Shown in pieces: positions 25,201-32,667 of a stretch of 64,000 bases of DNA. Under the pieces are notes generated by a model. It was given only the letters and a program-made list of their open reading frames with translations, did not search any database and was not told the origin of the DNA. The stretch covers positions 248,001-312,000 of the forward strand of contig JAZKDT010000001.1 of assembly GCA_040387475.1 (NCBI GenBank), written 5' to 3'. Source of the DNA: UBA4416 sp040387475. Its GTDB lineage: Bacteria; Bacteroidota; Bacteroidia; B-17B0; Aurantibacillaceae. Both the position numbers and the translations under genes were made by a program. Numbering within the stretch: position 1 is the stretch's first letter; the number at the start of each line of letters is the position of its first letter.

Positions 25201-26796
25201 GGTTGTACAATTACCCAAACAGTTAATGTAATAAGCCCGCCTGTTTCAACGATCACAGGATTTAGTGTAACACCTCCATCGTGTTTTGGTTTATCCAACG
25301 GTGATATTACCATTAATTATACAGCAGGTAGCGGACCCTATACCGTAAGCTGGTCTAACCCGATATCACAAACTGTAACTACAGCGGCATTAAGTCAAAC
25401 GGTTGCAGGTGTATCATCCGGGTTATACAATGCGACATTAACAGATTTTTATGGTTGTACCGCTTCACAACCGGTTAATGTAACACAACCAGGATTACTG
25501 GTTTTGATTCCAACCCCTAATGTTACTATTTGTTATGGTCAATCTACTCAAATAAGTGCATCGGGACAAAACGGAACACCTGCATATAGTTATACCTGGT
25601 CATCCGGATTCTCAGGTGGCGGCCCACACACCGTAAACCCAACAACCACTACATCGTATACGGTTACAGTTGCAGATATCAAAGGTTGTTCGCCAACACC
25701 TAAAGTTATTACTGTGAATGTAACGCCACAACTGCTAATTGCTTCAAACTCCTACACACTTTGTCATGACGAGCCATTAGCTCTGAGCCCTTCTATTACA
25801 AGTGCAGGTAATGGCGGACCATACACATATAACTGGACACCTTCAGGAAATACAAGTACAATTAATGTTATCGGCAATGCCCCTGGCTTGGGAGTAACAA
25901 CAGCAACGTATGCGGTTATTGTTAATGACGGATGCACCATGCCACCAGCATCGGCTGTATTTACAGTATATACTAATCCGTTACCAACCGTAAACTTTAC
26001 TGCTAACAAATTTGGTTGCGCACCTTTACTGGTAAATTTTACAGCAACTACCAACGAACCTAACAGTACTTTTACATGGGAAGACAACATACATCATACA
26101 ATAGGCACAACTACAACGCCTACTTTTGAATATACTTACCAGGATTCGGGTAAATACAGCATAACCTTGCATGTAACTAATATGGTAACCGGATGTAGTA
26201 ACGACTCCACTAAAATTGATTTTATAGAGGTGTACCAGAACCCAATAGCAAATTTCTATGCAGATCCTCCGCAAGCCAGTATTTTAGAACCTACTATTGG
26301 TTTTATTAATACGTCGGTAGGAGCAAATACTTACTATTGGGATTTTGGAGATCCCCAACCGGTGGGTAACACTAATACATCGGCGCTTACTAATCCGTCT
26401 CATACATATAGCTACGTAGGTCCTTACGGCGTTAATCTTGTAGCAACATCCAGTAAGGGTTGTACAGATATTAAAAAGATCATTGTAGAGATATTGCCTG
26501 ATTTTGCATTGTATATTCCAAATACTTTTACTCCGGATGGCAATGGCATTAACGATATTTTCCAACCGATGGGCGTGGGTATTGATGAGGAGAACTACCG
26601 CATGGATATTTATGACCGATGGGGAGAGAACATCTTCACAAGTAACGCCTTCCGCAAAGGTTGGGATGGAACGGTTAAAGGTGGATCTAAAATGGCCGAA
26701 CAAGGAGTTTATACCTACAAGTTAATGGTAAAAGACACACAGGGCAATAAACATCCATATGTTGGACACGTGACGGTTCTTAAGAAAGAAAACTAA
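19294..26796 (+). CDS. Second giant SprB-repeat surface protein, T9SS type B (CHU_C) C-terminus
   Basis: A 2500-aa paralogue of the 11238-18623 product. A signal peptide (cleaved near FFSQ, residue ~22) leads to a different N-terminal domain of about 180 residues ('STWMIVNIQTSGVLQF...YDWAMWPY') resembling the N-termini of other gliding-associated proteins, then Ig/PKD modules. About 22 SprB repeats (VSCFGG/VKCFGT type) follow, then Ig-like modules, two PKD domains and the CHU_C domain ending LKKEN. The central repeats and C-terminus match the first giant, in places without a single base change, while the N-terminal domains are unrelated. The two proteins may thus present different tips on near-identical stalks. 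A terminator follows at 26818. Confidence 0.93.
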   Translation: MFKYKKIILALFIFCANDFFSQAITASNCTQAINICSNAGFQIDPNGAGSVNELPGTNTVSNPSTNPASANSGCLLIGESNSTWMIVNIQTSGVLQFSFGGGGAQAGFYDWAMWPYSPTACAGIQGNTLPPVRCNWNSLNSGGTGLASPIPAGGVAGNYEPPLNVTCGQKFVICFSNYSGAATTVPLNFFGSAGVSCVPIPNPITVNSSTICGGQTAVLTASGAAGNTYTWTPGGANGTSISVSPGATTTYTVSGSGGCGSTVGTQTSVVTVSGGPVSTISSVGNSTPGGGADATPAVQCLTPNSFNFNAPAAAGTHAWNFGGGGATPATSSANSPTGIVYNTPGTYIVTHSVNNGGCVSTSTTVVTITAPPTAVANSNPVCAPTNGASVVASGGSPGYTYNWSPSGGSGSTATGLTSGLYSVTTTDASGCSVTSTVQVTANPFPSATLSFTNPNCGASNGVVVITNTSPGSPPQTISYASSLGSVSGQTVTGLGAGTPVITLTNNFGCTFTVSATLTSAAGPNALPLTPNNIICGTGTGSITIGTVTGGTAPYTYNVNGGAFSSTPPVTGLPSGTYTVGVRDANGCIFTNTVTISVTTGPTAIAGITTPAGCGMTNGTYNITGVTGGTSPYTYTVNGVASGTGSLTTNLAAGTYPVIVKDANGCLFNTTFVVGGTNGPTSATILTTNASCGSANGSATVTGVTGGLASYNYSFDGSAFAAGTTTTGLSGGPHTVIIKDANTCTLSVTYNILNTGSPTASVTSPVNVSCFGFSNASFAVTPVGGTGPSFTYTLTGPVPTQTNGTGLFSGLPQGTYNITVKDQVGCVTTTSVTLTQPTLLTLTATPLPALCFGTASGSVSIAGTGGTPTYSYNLNSGAYQSSSNFNNVNAALYTMGIMDANGCTATQTIQVTQPPALNIVTSSQNANCTAANGVGSATVSGGVSSSYTYLWTGSGGAAATSNSVVAGNYTITASDANGCTISSPVVIGLTPGGSASIVASASVTCNGQCNGSLTAGMTGGASPFMYSWAPGGQTSPMASNLCPGNYTCTVTDFYGCVATITGTIIQPPALTAIMNSNNVKCFGTATGTVSAAGTGGTFPYTYNWTTPIVSNLATVPNVAVGSYICHITDANNCAITQSIAVTEPTPISLTSTVTAANCNLANGCATITISGGSGPYIATWSNGTVGTSICNVFAGTYTIDVQDANNCTQTLAVTIPNLAGPTLTISSFTNVSCFGGNNGGATATASGGTTPYTYSWNTGPVTPVATNLIASVYTASVTDGTGCIASASVAITEPAALVVNIVPTQPKCFAAINGGGSGSAVGGTPNYTYTWSGGGGSGQISNPLGAGNYALTVTDDHGCVSTATMALVNPPAMVSSITSTNVTCFGLCNGTAVATSTNGIGVISYYWTGTPSPVTSPTLTGACAGSYTVLATDQNSCTASAQINITQPPAVTASISSTGSVTCNGGNNGFAAVNAGGGTGSYTYNWLPGNLSSATANTLTAGVYVVTVSDINLCSATATATIIEPTALSTTLTTTNVKCNGASDGTANIAYLGGTGATTFVWGPTPLTGNPVNSLNAGPKTVTITSNSSCITVLTFTLTEPAALTAVVSATNSNCGQANGQACAVVSGGTGALTSLWSNGVPALCNNNIVAGAYTYSVTDANGCVAQASGLVNDIAGPVVSVTSQTNISCFGGNNGGATTSIIGGVIPYNILWSGTPTFTSQNVGAGFNAGIKNITVTDAAGCVGTASVNITQPTQLITAIGSSTNVSCFGLSNGGATVLVSGGTGAYTYSWSPSTQITGTLTNVPVGIAICTISDANGCSTTSSVSITQPQALTMAASSFTNVSCFGGSNGQISTTVQGGIPGYTYVWSPSGSAPSLNGLPASVNSVTVTDANSCSINASFNITQPSVLTSTFTSLPATCGLSNGSATVTLGGGTPAYNLVWNIPGTPTGPVATNMAPGVWSCNGIDALGCTITQTVNVISPPVSTITGFSVTPPSCFGLSNGDITINYTAGSGPYTVSWSNPISQTVTTAALSQTVAGVSSGLYNATLTDFYGCTASQPVNVTQPGLLVLIPTPNVTICYGQSTQISASGQNGTPAYSYTWSSGFSGGGPHTVNPTTTTSYTVTVADIKGCSPTPKVITVNVTPQLLIASNSYTLCHDEPLALSPSITSAGNGGPYTYNWTPSGNTSTINVIGNAPGLGVTTATYAVIVNDGCTMPPASAVFTVYTNPLPTVNFTANKFGCAPLLVNFTATTNEPNSTFTWEDNIHHTIGTTTTPTFEYTYQDSGKYSITLHVTNMVTGCSNDSTKIDFIEVYQNPIANFYADPPQASILEPTIGFINTSVGANTYYWDFGDPQPVGNTNTSALTNPSHTYSYVGPYGVNLVATSSKGCTDIKKIIVEILPDFALYIPNTFTPDGNGINDIFQPMGVGIDEENYRMDIYDRWGENIFTSNAFRKGWDGTVKGGSKMAEQGVYTYKLMVKDTQGNKHPYVGHVTVLKKEN
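21634..22262 (+). repeat. Block A, copy 2 (identical to 13479-14107)
   Basis: Second copy of the 629-bp identical block. Flanking sequence codes for closely similar protein but carries many synonymous differences. Confidence 0.95.
23308..23936 (+). repeat. Block B, copy 2 (identical to 15153-15781)
   Basis: Second copy of the block. Even an out-of-frame 80-codon open frame is preserved exactly, as expected for identical DNA. Confidence 0.95.
25229..25646 (+). repeat. Block C, copy 2 (identical to 17071-17488)
   Basis: Second copy of the 418-bp block. The first mismatch after it is C for T at 25647. Confidence 0.95.
26554..26729 (+). repeat. Block D, copy 2 (identical to 18381-18556)
   Basis: Second copy of the sorting-domain block. 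Confidence 0.95.
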
Positions 26797-26817
26797 TCAT
26801 AGTAATGATGACTGAAT

Positions 26818-26849
26818 ACGCCATCCGCACGCAAGCGGATGGCGTTTTT
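26818..26849 (+). terminator. Strong terminator after the second giant gene
   Basis: A perfect 11-bp stem ACGCCATCCGC / GCGGATGGCGT (26818-26828, 26835-26845) with a 6-base loop is followed by a T-run, 21 bases after the stop. Confidence 0.9.
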
Positions 26850-26883
26850 GTTTTATAAATTCTGATAATTGCGGGTAATAACG

Positions 26884-26891
26884 TATCTTTG
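26884..26891 (+). promoter_or_regulatory. -7 box of lepA
   Basis: TATCTTTG matches TAnnTTTG and lies 20 bases before the lepA ATG. No TTG at the ideal 19-20 base spacing was found. Confidence 0.45.
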
Positions 26892-26911
26892 CGGACTTAT
26901 TTTTACATCAG

Positions 26912-28702
26912 ATGAAGAACATTCGTAATTTTTGCATTATTGCCCACATCGATCATGGTAAATCCACTTTAGCCGACAGGTTATTAGAATATACCAAAAC
27001 TATTACCAGTCGTGAAATGGAAGCACAGGTGCTGGATGATATGGATCTGGAAAAGGAGCGTGGCATTACCATTAAAAGTCATGCTATTCAAATGGAATAT
27101 GTTTATAAAGGCGAAAAATTTGTCCTTAATTTAATCGATACACCCGGTCACGTAGATTTTAGTTACGAGGTTTCCCGTTCAATAGCCGCTTGCGAAGGCG
27201 CTTTATTAATTGTAGATGCTGCCCAGGGAATTCAGGCGCAAACAATCTCTAACTTATATTTAGCCCTTGAACACGATTTAACGATCATTCCTATTCTCAA
27301 TAAAATGGATTTGCCGAGCGCAGAGCCCGAAATGGTTACTGATCAAATCGTGGATTTGATTGGTTGTGAACGCACAGACGTTATTCCCGCTAGCGGTAAA
27401 ACAGGAATGGGCATCGAAGAAATTTTAGCCGCCATTATTGAGCGGGTAAAAGCACCTGTGGGGGATCCTGCGGCGCCATTACAGGCATTAATTTTTGACA
27501 GTGTGTTCAATAGTTTCCGAGGAATTATTGCGTATTATAAAATATTAAACGGTACGATTCATAAAGGCGATAAAGTAAAGTTTTTCAATACAGGCTCTAT
27601 TTATAATGCTGATGAAATTGGCGTATTGAAGTTAAAACCGGAAGCACGAAGCTCTATGAGCACAGGTGATGTAGGATATATTATTTCGGGAATTAAAGAA
27701 GCTAAGGAAGTAAAAGTAGGTGATACGATTACTCATTTTGACCGGCCATGTGCGGAAGCCATACACGGCTTTGAAGAAGTTAAACCAATGGTATTTGCCG
27801 GAATTTACCCGGTTGATACGGAAGATTTTGAAGAGTTGCGTTACAGCATGGAGAAACTTCAGTTGAACGATGCCTCCTTAACCTGGGAGCCGGAATCGTC
27901 ATTAGCACTGGGTTTTGGATTTCGTTGCGGATTTTTAGGAATGCTGCATATGGAAATTGTGCAGGAACGTTTGGAGCGTGAATTTAAAATGACTGTAATC
28001 ACTACGGTACCTAACGTATCCTATATTGCTTATCAAACAAATGGCGACGTTGTAAAAGTAAATAACCCAAGCGATCTGCCGGATCCGGCAAGAATCAATT
28101 ATATTGAAGAGCCTTACATTAAAGCTAATATTATCACTAAATCAGACTTTATTGGCCCTGTCATGAGTTTGTGTATTGAGAAGCGTGGATCAATCGTTAC
28201 ACAAAATTATTTAACTGCTGATAGGGTTGAGTTGGTGTTTGAAATGCCTTTGGGAGAAGTTGTATTCGATTTCTTCGACCGATTAAAATCCATTTCAAAA
28301 GGATATGCTTCTTTCGATTATCATCCAATAGGGATGAGAGAATCTGACCTGGTAAAATTGGATATCCTTTTAAAATCAGAACCTGTTGATGCTTTGTCCT
28401 GTTTGATTCACAGAAGTAACTCGTATCATTTTGGAAAAAAAATCTGCGAAAAATTAAAGGAACTAATACCAAAGCAACAATTCGAAATTCCTATTCAGGC
28501 TGCCATCGGTGCTAAGATCATTTCCCGTGAAACTATTAGTGCAATGCGTAAAGATGTAACGGCTAAATGTTATGGTGGTGATATCAGCCGTAAGCGTAAA
28601 TTACTGGAGAAGCAAAAAGAAGGGAAGAAACGAATGAAATCGGTTGGTAATGTGGAGATCCCGCAAAGCGCCTTTATGGCAGTATTGAAACTGAACGATT
28701 AG
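26912..28702 (+). CDS. lepA: Elongation factor 4 (LepA), translational GTPase
   Basis: A 596-aa protein of standard LepA length. GTPase motifs: G1 AHIDHGKST (residues 11-19), switch region ERGITIKS, G3 DTPGH (76-80), G4 NKMD (130-133), and a G5 ASGKTG in place of the common SAKTG. Domain II, EF-G-like domains and the LepA-specific C-terminal domain follow ('ISRETISAMRKDVTAKCYGGD', then a basic tail with 'KRKLLEKQKEGKKRMK'). LepA acts on the ribosome, promoting back-translocation or helping 30S biogenesis, and is cytoplasmic or membrane-associated. It is a housekeeping gene with its own -7 box and terminator, flanked by unrelated genes. Confidence 0.97.
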   Translation: MKNIRNFCIIAHIDHGKSTLADRLLEYTKTITSREMEAQVLDDMDLEKERGITIKSHAIQMEYVYKGEKFVLNLIDTPGHVDFSYEVSRSIAACEGALLIVDAAQGIQAQTISNLYLALEHDLTIIPILNKMDLPSAEPEMVTDQIVDLIGCERTDVIPASGKTGMGIEEILAAIIERVKAPVGDPAAPLQALIFDSVFNSFRGIIAYYKILNGTIHKGDKVKFFNTGSIYNADEIGVLKLKPEARSSMSTGDVGYIISGIKEAKEVKVGDTITHFDRPCAEAIHGFEEVKPMVFAGIYPVDTEDFEELRYSMEKLQLNDASLTWEPESSLALGFGFRCGFLGMLHMEIVQERLEREFKMTVITTVPNVSYIAYQTNGDVVKVNNPSDLPDPARINYIEEPYIKANIITKSDFIGPVMSLCIEKRGSIVTQNYLTADRVELVFEMPLGEVVFDFFDRLKSISKGYASFDYHPIGMRESDLVKLDILLKSEPVDALSCLIHRSNSYHFGKKICEKLKELIPKQQFEIPIQAAIGAKIISRETISAMRKDVTAKCYGGDISRKRKLLEKQKEGKKRMKSVGNVEIPQSAFMAVLKLND

Positions 28703-28720
28703 GAAAACACCGTTGAAATA

Positions 28721-28752
28721 AAAACCCACAGAGTTATTCTGTGGGTTTTTTT
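28721..28752 (+). terminator. lepA terminator, overlapping the 3' end of the convergent gene
   Basis: A 12-bp stem AAAACCCACAGA / TCTGTGGGTTTT (28721-28732, 28738-28749) with a 5-base loop and T-run, 18 bases after the lepA stop. Its right arm encodes the last codons of the minus-strand gene that ends at 28734, and in the minus direction it also has a trailing T-run. Confidence 0.88.
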
Positions 28753-30317
28753 ATAACATTAACTTCTTTATAAGAAGCGAGCCACAGAAACATGGCTTGA
28801 AAGAGAATAAAAAACGTAACACCTGATTGTGTTTCTAAAGTATCTTCTGTGACAAAAGAAAGTAAAGCAATTAAAAAGAACGGCCAGTATAAATAATGCA
28901 ACTCCTTTCTCAAAACAATTGCAGGGTAAAATAAGTAGATCACAAAAATCAATAAACCAAAAAACCCAAAAGCTACGCTAATAGCCAAATATTGATTGTG
29001 GCAACGCAAGCGCCAAACCATATCCAGTTTAGAGTTTGTGTCTATATACATTTTGTTAAAAGAATCCTGAATGTCTCCCGTTCCTACTCCAAATACAGGA
29101 TGTTGGTAGATAATGTAGGAGGCAGTTTTCCAGAATTCGAGGCGCATGGTTAATGTATGCCCCGATGGATTTTCGCCACGCTTATACTTTATGTACTCCC
29201 AAACTAACTCCCGCCATTTAGAAGTTAAACCACTATTAATGTTGTATTTGTAATTCGTATTTCCGTTTTCAATATTTTTGATATCCTGATCAGCCAGGAG
29301 CGAAATACCTACGGAATCTTTTCTCAGGCCTTTGCTGGCCATATATCTCAGCAGGGTATACCGGATATTATTTCCCTTTTTATCAGGAGTGTCATAAAAC
29401 AATTTACTGCGCTTGCTCCACTCGCGGGCAAGTTCTTCATCATTGATATTGATGGTAATTAAATTACCGTTTTCGGCCATGCCAAAAATGGTATCCTGCA
29501 GGTAATAACGGCCATTCGCTGTTTTATCAAGCATACTATTGGCCGAACTCGCTGGATTTTTGTCAAACATATGCAGATCCGATATCGCTTTATTTAGGAC
29601 GAAGAATCCAATAATACCACTTGCTATTAACAATGCAAGCACCGCCGCTTTATGTAGCCATCTCAGGCTAAAAACCAATAACAGAATGCCACCAACTAAA
29701 CACAAACATAAAAACCCTGTAGCCATTTCGAGTTTATACATAAAAAACAGTAGCCATATAGTAACCACGATACAACTTGTTTTTATCCACCACTGTTTTT
29801 CTTTCACACTTGTATAAAGCAAGCCAATGATAGCAAAAGCAATAAACAATGAAAAACGAATGTGCGACATAAACACCGAGGCTTTTCGGATGTCAATGAT
29901 CACCTTTTTTGTAAAGCCTGCATATACCAGGTAACAACACGCAGAACTCACCAATACACTCAGGAAGAAAAAACCAAACAGCAATTTAAATTCTTTTGAA
30001 GATAAGGGGCGGGTTGAGAATAAAATAAGCGGGAGAAATAACATAGGCATTTTATTTCTAAGGTCTGCTAAACCCTTTTCTAAATTGTCGGTATAGCTCA
30101 TCCCGATAACATGCAATAAAAATAAAGAAGCCAGGATCCAGAAAATTTTATTAGACTTAAGTTGCTGCCATTTCCATGTAAAGTCTTTTTCCAATAACCA
30201 ATTAGCCGCCAAGATAATTTGAGGAATGCTTGTAGGTACTGTCCCAAACATAACTCCCGAAGCAAGCCCGATCAGTCCGAATAAAAATATATAGCGATGC
30301 CAGGCTGCTGAAAGCAT
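28734..30317 (-). CDS. O-antigen ligase / Wzy-like polymerase family membrane protein
   Basis: A 527-aa polytopic protein with about ten membrane helices and one large extracytoplasmic region (residues ~250-375). The family signature follows that loop: 'RLEFWKTASYIIYQHPVFGVGTGDI', then 'CHNQYLAISVAFGFFGLLIF'. An Arg and a His near these positions are typical of the Wzy_C/WaaL group. Such proteins join O-antigen or other polysaccharide to lipid A core or to proteins. In Bacteroidota, similar proteins also act in attaching A-LPS. No other glycan genes lie here, so the role cannot be narrowed. It lies 74 bases downstream of a flavoprotein gene on the same strand. Confidence 0.82.
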   Translation of the reverse strand: MLSAAWHRYIFLFGLIGLASGVMFGTVPTSIPQIILAANWLLEKDFTWKWQQLKSNKIFWILASLFLLHVIGMSYTDNLEKGLADLRNKMPMLFLPLILFSTRPLSSKEFKLLFGFFFLSVLVSSACCYLVYAGFTKKVIIDIRKASVFMSHIRFSLFIAFAIIGLLYTSVKEKQWWIKTSCIVVTIWLLFFMYKLEMATGFLCLCLVGGILLLVFSLRWLHKAAVLALLIASGIIGFFVLNKAISDLHMFDKNPASSANSMLDKTANGRYYLQDTIFGMAENGNLITININDEELAREWSKRSKLFYDTPDKKGNNIRYTLLRYMASKGLRKDSVGISLLADQDIKNIENGNTNYKYNINSGLTSKWRELVWEYIKYKRGENPSGHTLTMRLEFWKTASYIIYQHPVFGVGTGDIQDSFNKMYIDTNSKLDMVWRLRCHNQYLAISVAFGFFGLLIFVIYLFYPAIVLRKELHYLYWPFFLIALLSFVTEDTLETQSGVTFFILFQAMFLWLASYKEVNVIKKPTE

Positions 30318-30391
30318 AAAAGGTTGTTAGTTTCAGTAAATAACGCGAAATAAGCGCATTTATTGCTTAAAAGGGTCGAATTTACACATGT

Positions 30392-32077
30392 TTAAGCTAA
30401 AACAGCATCCTCGTAAAACCACATTTTTGCTACATCCATCTTAATGGCTTCGTCTACCAATAAACCATTGGCATGGTCAGCTGCATTATACGGTTTTTTA
30501 ACATCGATTTTAAAAGGATCAACCTTAATATTCAGGGAAGTTCCATTTACCTGGTGACTGATCAAACGGTAAAGTTCTGCCGCTACTTTCTCTAACACAA
30601 CCATGTTTTCTGCCACTTTATTTACGACACTGGCAGTGCCATGAACTTCATCAATCCCGGTTTGAAATGCTTTTAAATAGTTGAGGTCCAACGGATCGAT
30701 ATAACGGTTCTCGAATGTAGCGTGCTCATGTGGCAACCAATCCAAAAACATATCCTGAACCGTTTTGTTTAATTTTCCGAATTTTCTGCCTATGCTATCG
30801 TCTGACATAAACAATGCTTTCAATACTTTCAGATCGGTAAACCCATGGTTGGTAAACAATAAACATGGCACAGACCAATAGATTGCCCAATCCCAGAAGA
30901 TCTTGAATACCATGATCTGTGTGTTGCCCATCAGTTTGTACTTATCCTGGTATATTGGCAACCAATCTGTGAACCACGATAAATGTGTTTGCTCATAAAT
31001 TTGCGCGCGAATGGCAATATCTTCACCTCTGCGCTCTCTTAAAATTAAATCGCTTAACCAGGTATTGTTCAATGAAATAAAATCACTTCCCGGAGAATAG
31101 AAAGGATCAAGGAATGCACCAGCTTCCCCTGTAACCGCCCACCTGTCGGCCGAATAAACACGTTTTGTGTCGTGAGCAAAATGTTTTAAGATCCTGAAAT
31201 CTAAAATATCTTCTTTATTTGGACAAACATGTTTAGCGGCTTGCGGCTCGTGTTTATGAATCCACTCAACTGCTTTTTCGTATGTGTTGATGGTTTCAAA
31301 CGGATGAATATCTTCATCGGCCACAATACCAATGCTGGTGTTTTTTGATCCCAAAGGAATAACCCACAACCAATACCCTTTGTCCATAAAATGGACCGTA
31401 CTTAAATAACGCAGTTTAGGAGCCAAAAAATTCTTCCATTGATCATTATTACTCCATTCGTCAATATCTACAACACCTTTTACCCTAAACCAGGCAGCGT
31501 TTACATTATGCGGCGCTTCTTTCTGAAAGCCTAATTTTTTCTTTAATAAACTGATGCGACTGGTGGCATCTACCAACCATTTGGTTTTTATTTTTTTGTC
31601 TTCGCGCTCATGAGCGTAAATAACTTCATGTGATTCACCATTCTCTCCAAAAACTACATCTTTAGCGCGCGCAGCCAATAAAAAATCAGTTCCTAATTCT
31701 TTCGTATGTTTTTCTAAATAATTTTCAAACGTTCCCCTGTCTAGCTGGTGGCTTGGTACGGGCAATTTAAGACGAGGACCCAACTCTACGCGATTTGATA
31801 GCTCATCCTTTTTCTTATCTGTAAAAAAGAAACGCAAGCCATGTTTTGGCAACTCAAACTCTTCCAGGTAATTTTTTAATCCCAATACTTCTCTGAAATA
31901 ATGAGTTGCTAATTCAACCGTTGACTCACCTACTTTATGCGCTGCAATAGCCGCCGCTTTATCTCTGCTTTCCAATATTAAGATAGAAATGTCAGGATTT
32001 GCCTGTTTTAATTGTATAGAAAGTGTGAGGCCTGCTAAACCTCCTCCGGCAATAACAACGTCGTATTCTTTTTGCAT
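30392..32077 (-). CDS. FAD-dependent oxidoreductase, tryptophan-halogenase-like
   Basis: A 561-aa flavoprotein. The Rossmann motif GGGLAG sits at residues 11-16, followed by 'ISILILESRD'. 'KVGESTVELATHYF' resembles the GESxxP-type element of flavin halogenases/hydroxylases, and 'WAVTGEAGAFLDPFYSPGSDF' is the conserved second FAD-binding motif. The substrate domain is unusual, with many aromatic residues (IFWDWAIYWSVP). Such proteins occur in flexirubin/dialkylresorcinol and other pigment loci of Bacteroidota, which would fit the hotdog/LolA genes at 4.2-6.3 kb, but they are 24 kb apart. I use the ATG at 32077 (MQKEYDVV): an upstream ATG at 32113 is ahead of the predicted transcription start. 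Confidence 0.82.
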   Translation of the reverse strand: MQKEYDVVIAGGGLAGLTLSIQLKQANPDISILILESRDKAAAIAAHKVGESTVELATHYFREVLGLKNYLEEFELPKHGLRFFFTDKKKDELSNRVELGPRLKLPVPSHQLDRGTFENYLEKHTKELGTDFLLAARAKDVVFGENGESHEVIYAHEREDKKIKTKWLVDATSRISLLKKKLGFQKEAPHNVNAAWFRVKGVVDIDEWSNNDQWKNFLAPKLRYLSTVHFMDKGYWLWVIPLGSKNTSIGIVADEDIHPFETINTYEKAVEWIHKHEPQAAKHVCPNKEDILDFRILKHFAHDTKRVYSADRWAVTGEAGAFLDPFYSPGSDFISLNNTWLSDLILRERRGEDIAIRAQIYEQTHLSWFTDWLPIYQDKYKLMGNTQIMVFKIFWDWAIYWSVPCLLFTNHGFTDLKVLKALFMSDDSIGRKFGKLNKTVQDMFLDWLPHEHATFENRYIDPLDLNYLKAFQTGIDEVHGTASVVNKVAENMVVLEKVAAELYRLISHQVNGTSLNIKVDPFKIDVKKPYNAADHANGLLVDEAIKMDVAKMWFYEDAVLA

Positions 32078-32100
32078 GATTATGATGGATGATATACATA

Positions 32101-32130
32101 CAAAAATACCCATTTTATTGTACTCTGCAA
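32101..32130 (-). promoter_or_regulatory. Consensus promoter for the flavoprotein gene
   Basis: On the minus strand TTG (32130-32128), a 19-base spacer and TATTTTTG (32108-32101) match the consensus. Transcription would begin near 32095, which excludes the ATG at 32113 and supports 32077 as the start. Confidence 0.7.
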
Positions 32131-32226
32131 GGCTTTTAACAACAAATAAAAAACGTCAAACAATTGTTTAATTATTAGTATTATTATGGTGTCATTTTTC
32201 AATTTACATTAAACAAAACTATTTCT

Positions 32227-32655
32227 ATTAAAACAATCACTATAAATCAGGCTACCGAAAAAGACTTTGAATTAATCAGGCAGTTCATTCACAAATTTGA
32301 GTTGGATGACAGAGAACTTGAACAACACCAATTTTTAGCCGCTAAAGAAAAAAACGAACTATTAGGGTTCGGGAGAATCAGGGTGCGTGAGAACTGTTAT
32401 GAACTTTGTTCTTTAGGCGTTACAGAGCCAAATCGTTTGCAGGGGTTAGGGAAAAAATTAGTGAGCGATTTAATTTTAAAAGCATCCGGGCCATTATATC
32501 TCGTTTGCATCATTCCCGGTTTCTTTACGCCATTTGGATTTAAAGTCGTGTCGGATTATCCAGCGGAAATGCAGGAGAAATTAGATTACTGCACTTCAGA
32601 ATTGATTGTTCCGGAAACATATGTTGTGATGAAATATGTTAATTTTACAGTTTAA
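32227..32655 (+). CDS. GNAT-family N-acetyltransferase (apparent ATT start)
   Basis: As annotated, a 142-aa GNAT protein. N-terminal strand and helix 'TITINQATEKDFELIRQF', central strands 'LLGFGRIRVRENCYELCSLGVTEP', acetyl-CoA loop 'NRLQGLGKKLV' (R/Q-x-x-G-x-G/A type), then 'YLVCIIPGFFTPFGFKVV'. The substrate is unknown. The frame is open from 32179, but no ATG or GTG exists before the domain. The only standard start is TTG at 32302, which would delete the first strand and helix of the fold (25 codons). The natural N-terminus would read xKTITINQ, with ATT at 32227 where ATG is expected. The next gene follows after 12 bases. Confidence 0.75.
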   Translation: MKTITINQATEKDFELIRQFIHKFELDDRELEQHQFLAAKEKNELLGFGRIRVRENCYELCSLGVTEPNRLQGLGKKLVSDLILKASGPLYLVCIIPGFFTPFGFKVVSDYPAEMQEKLDYCTSELIVPETYVVMKYVNFTV

Positions 32656-32667
32656 AAATTTATTTAT

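Noticed and set aside
32078..32113. Upstream ATG (32113) for the flavoprotein
   Set aside because: A consensus promoter at 32101-32130 would start transcription downstream of it, and the added residues precede a conserved N-terminus.
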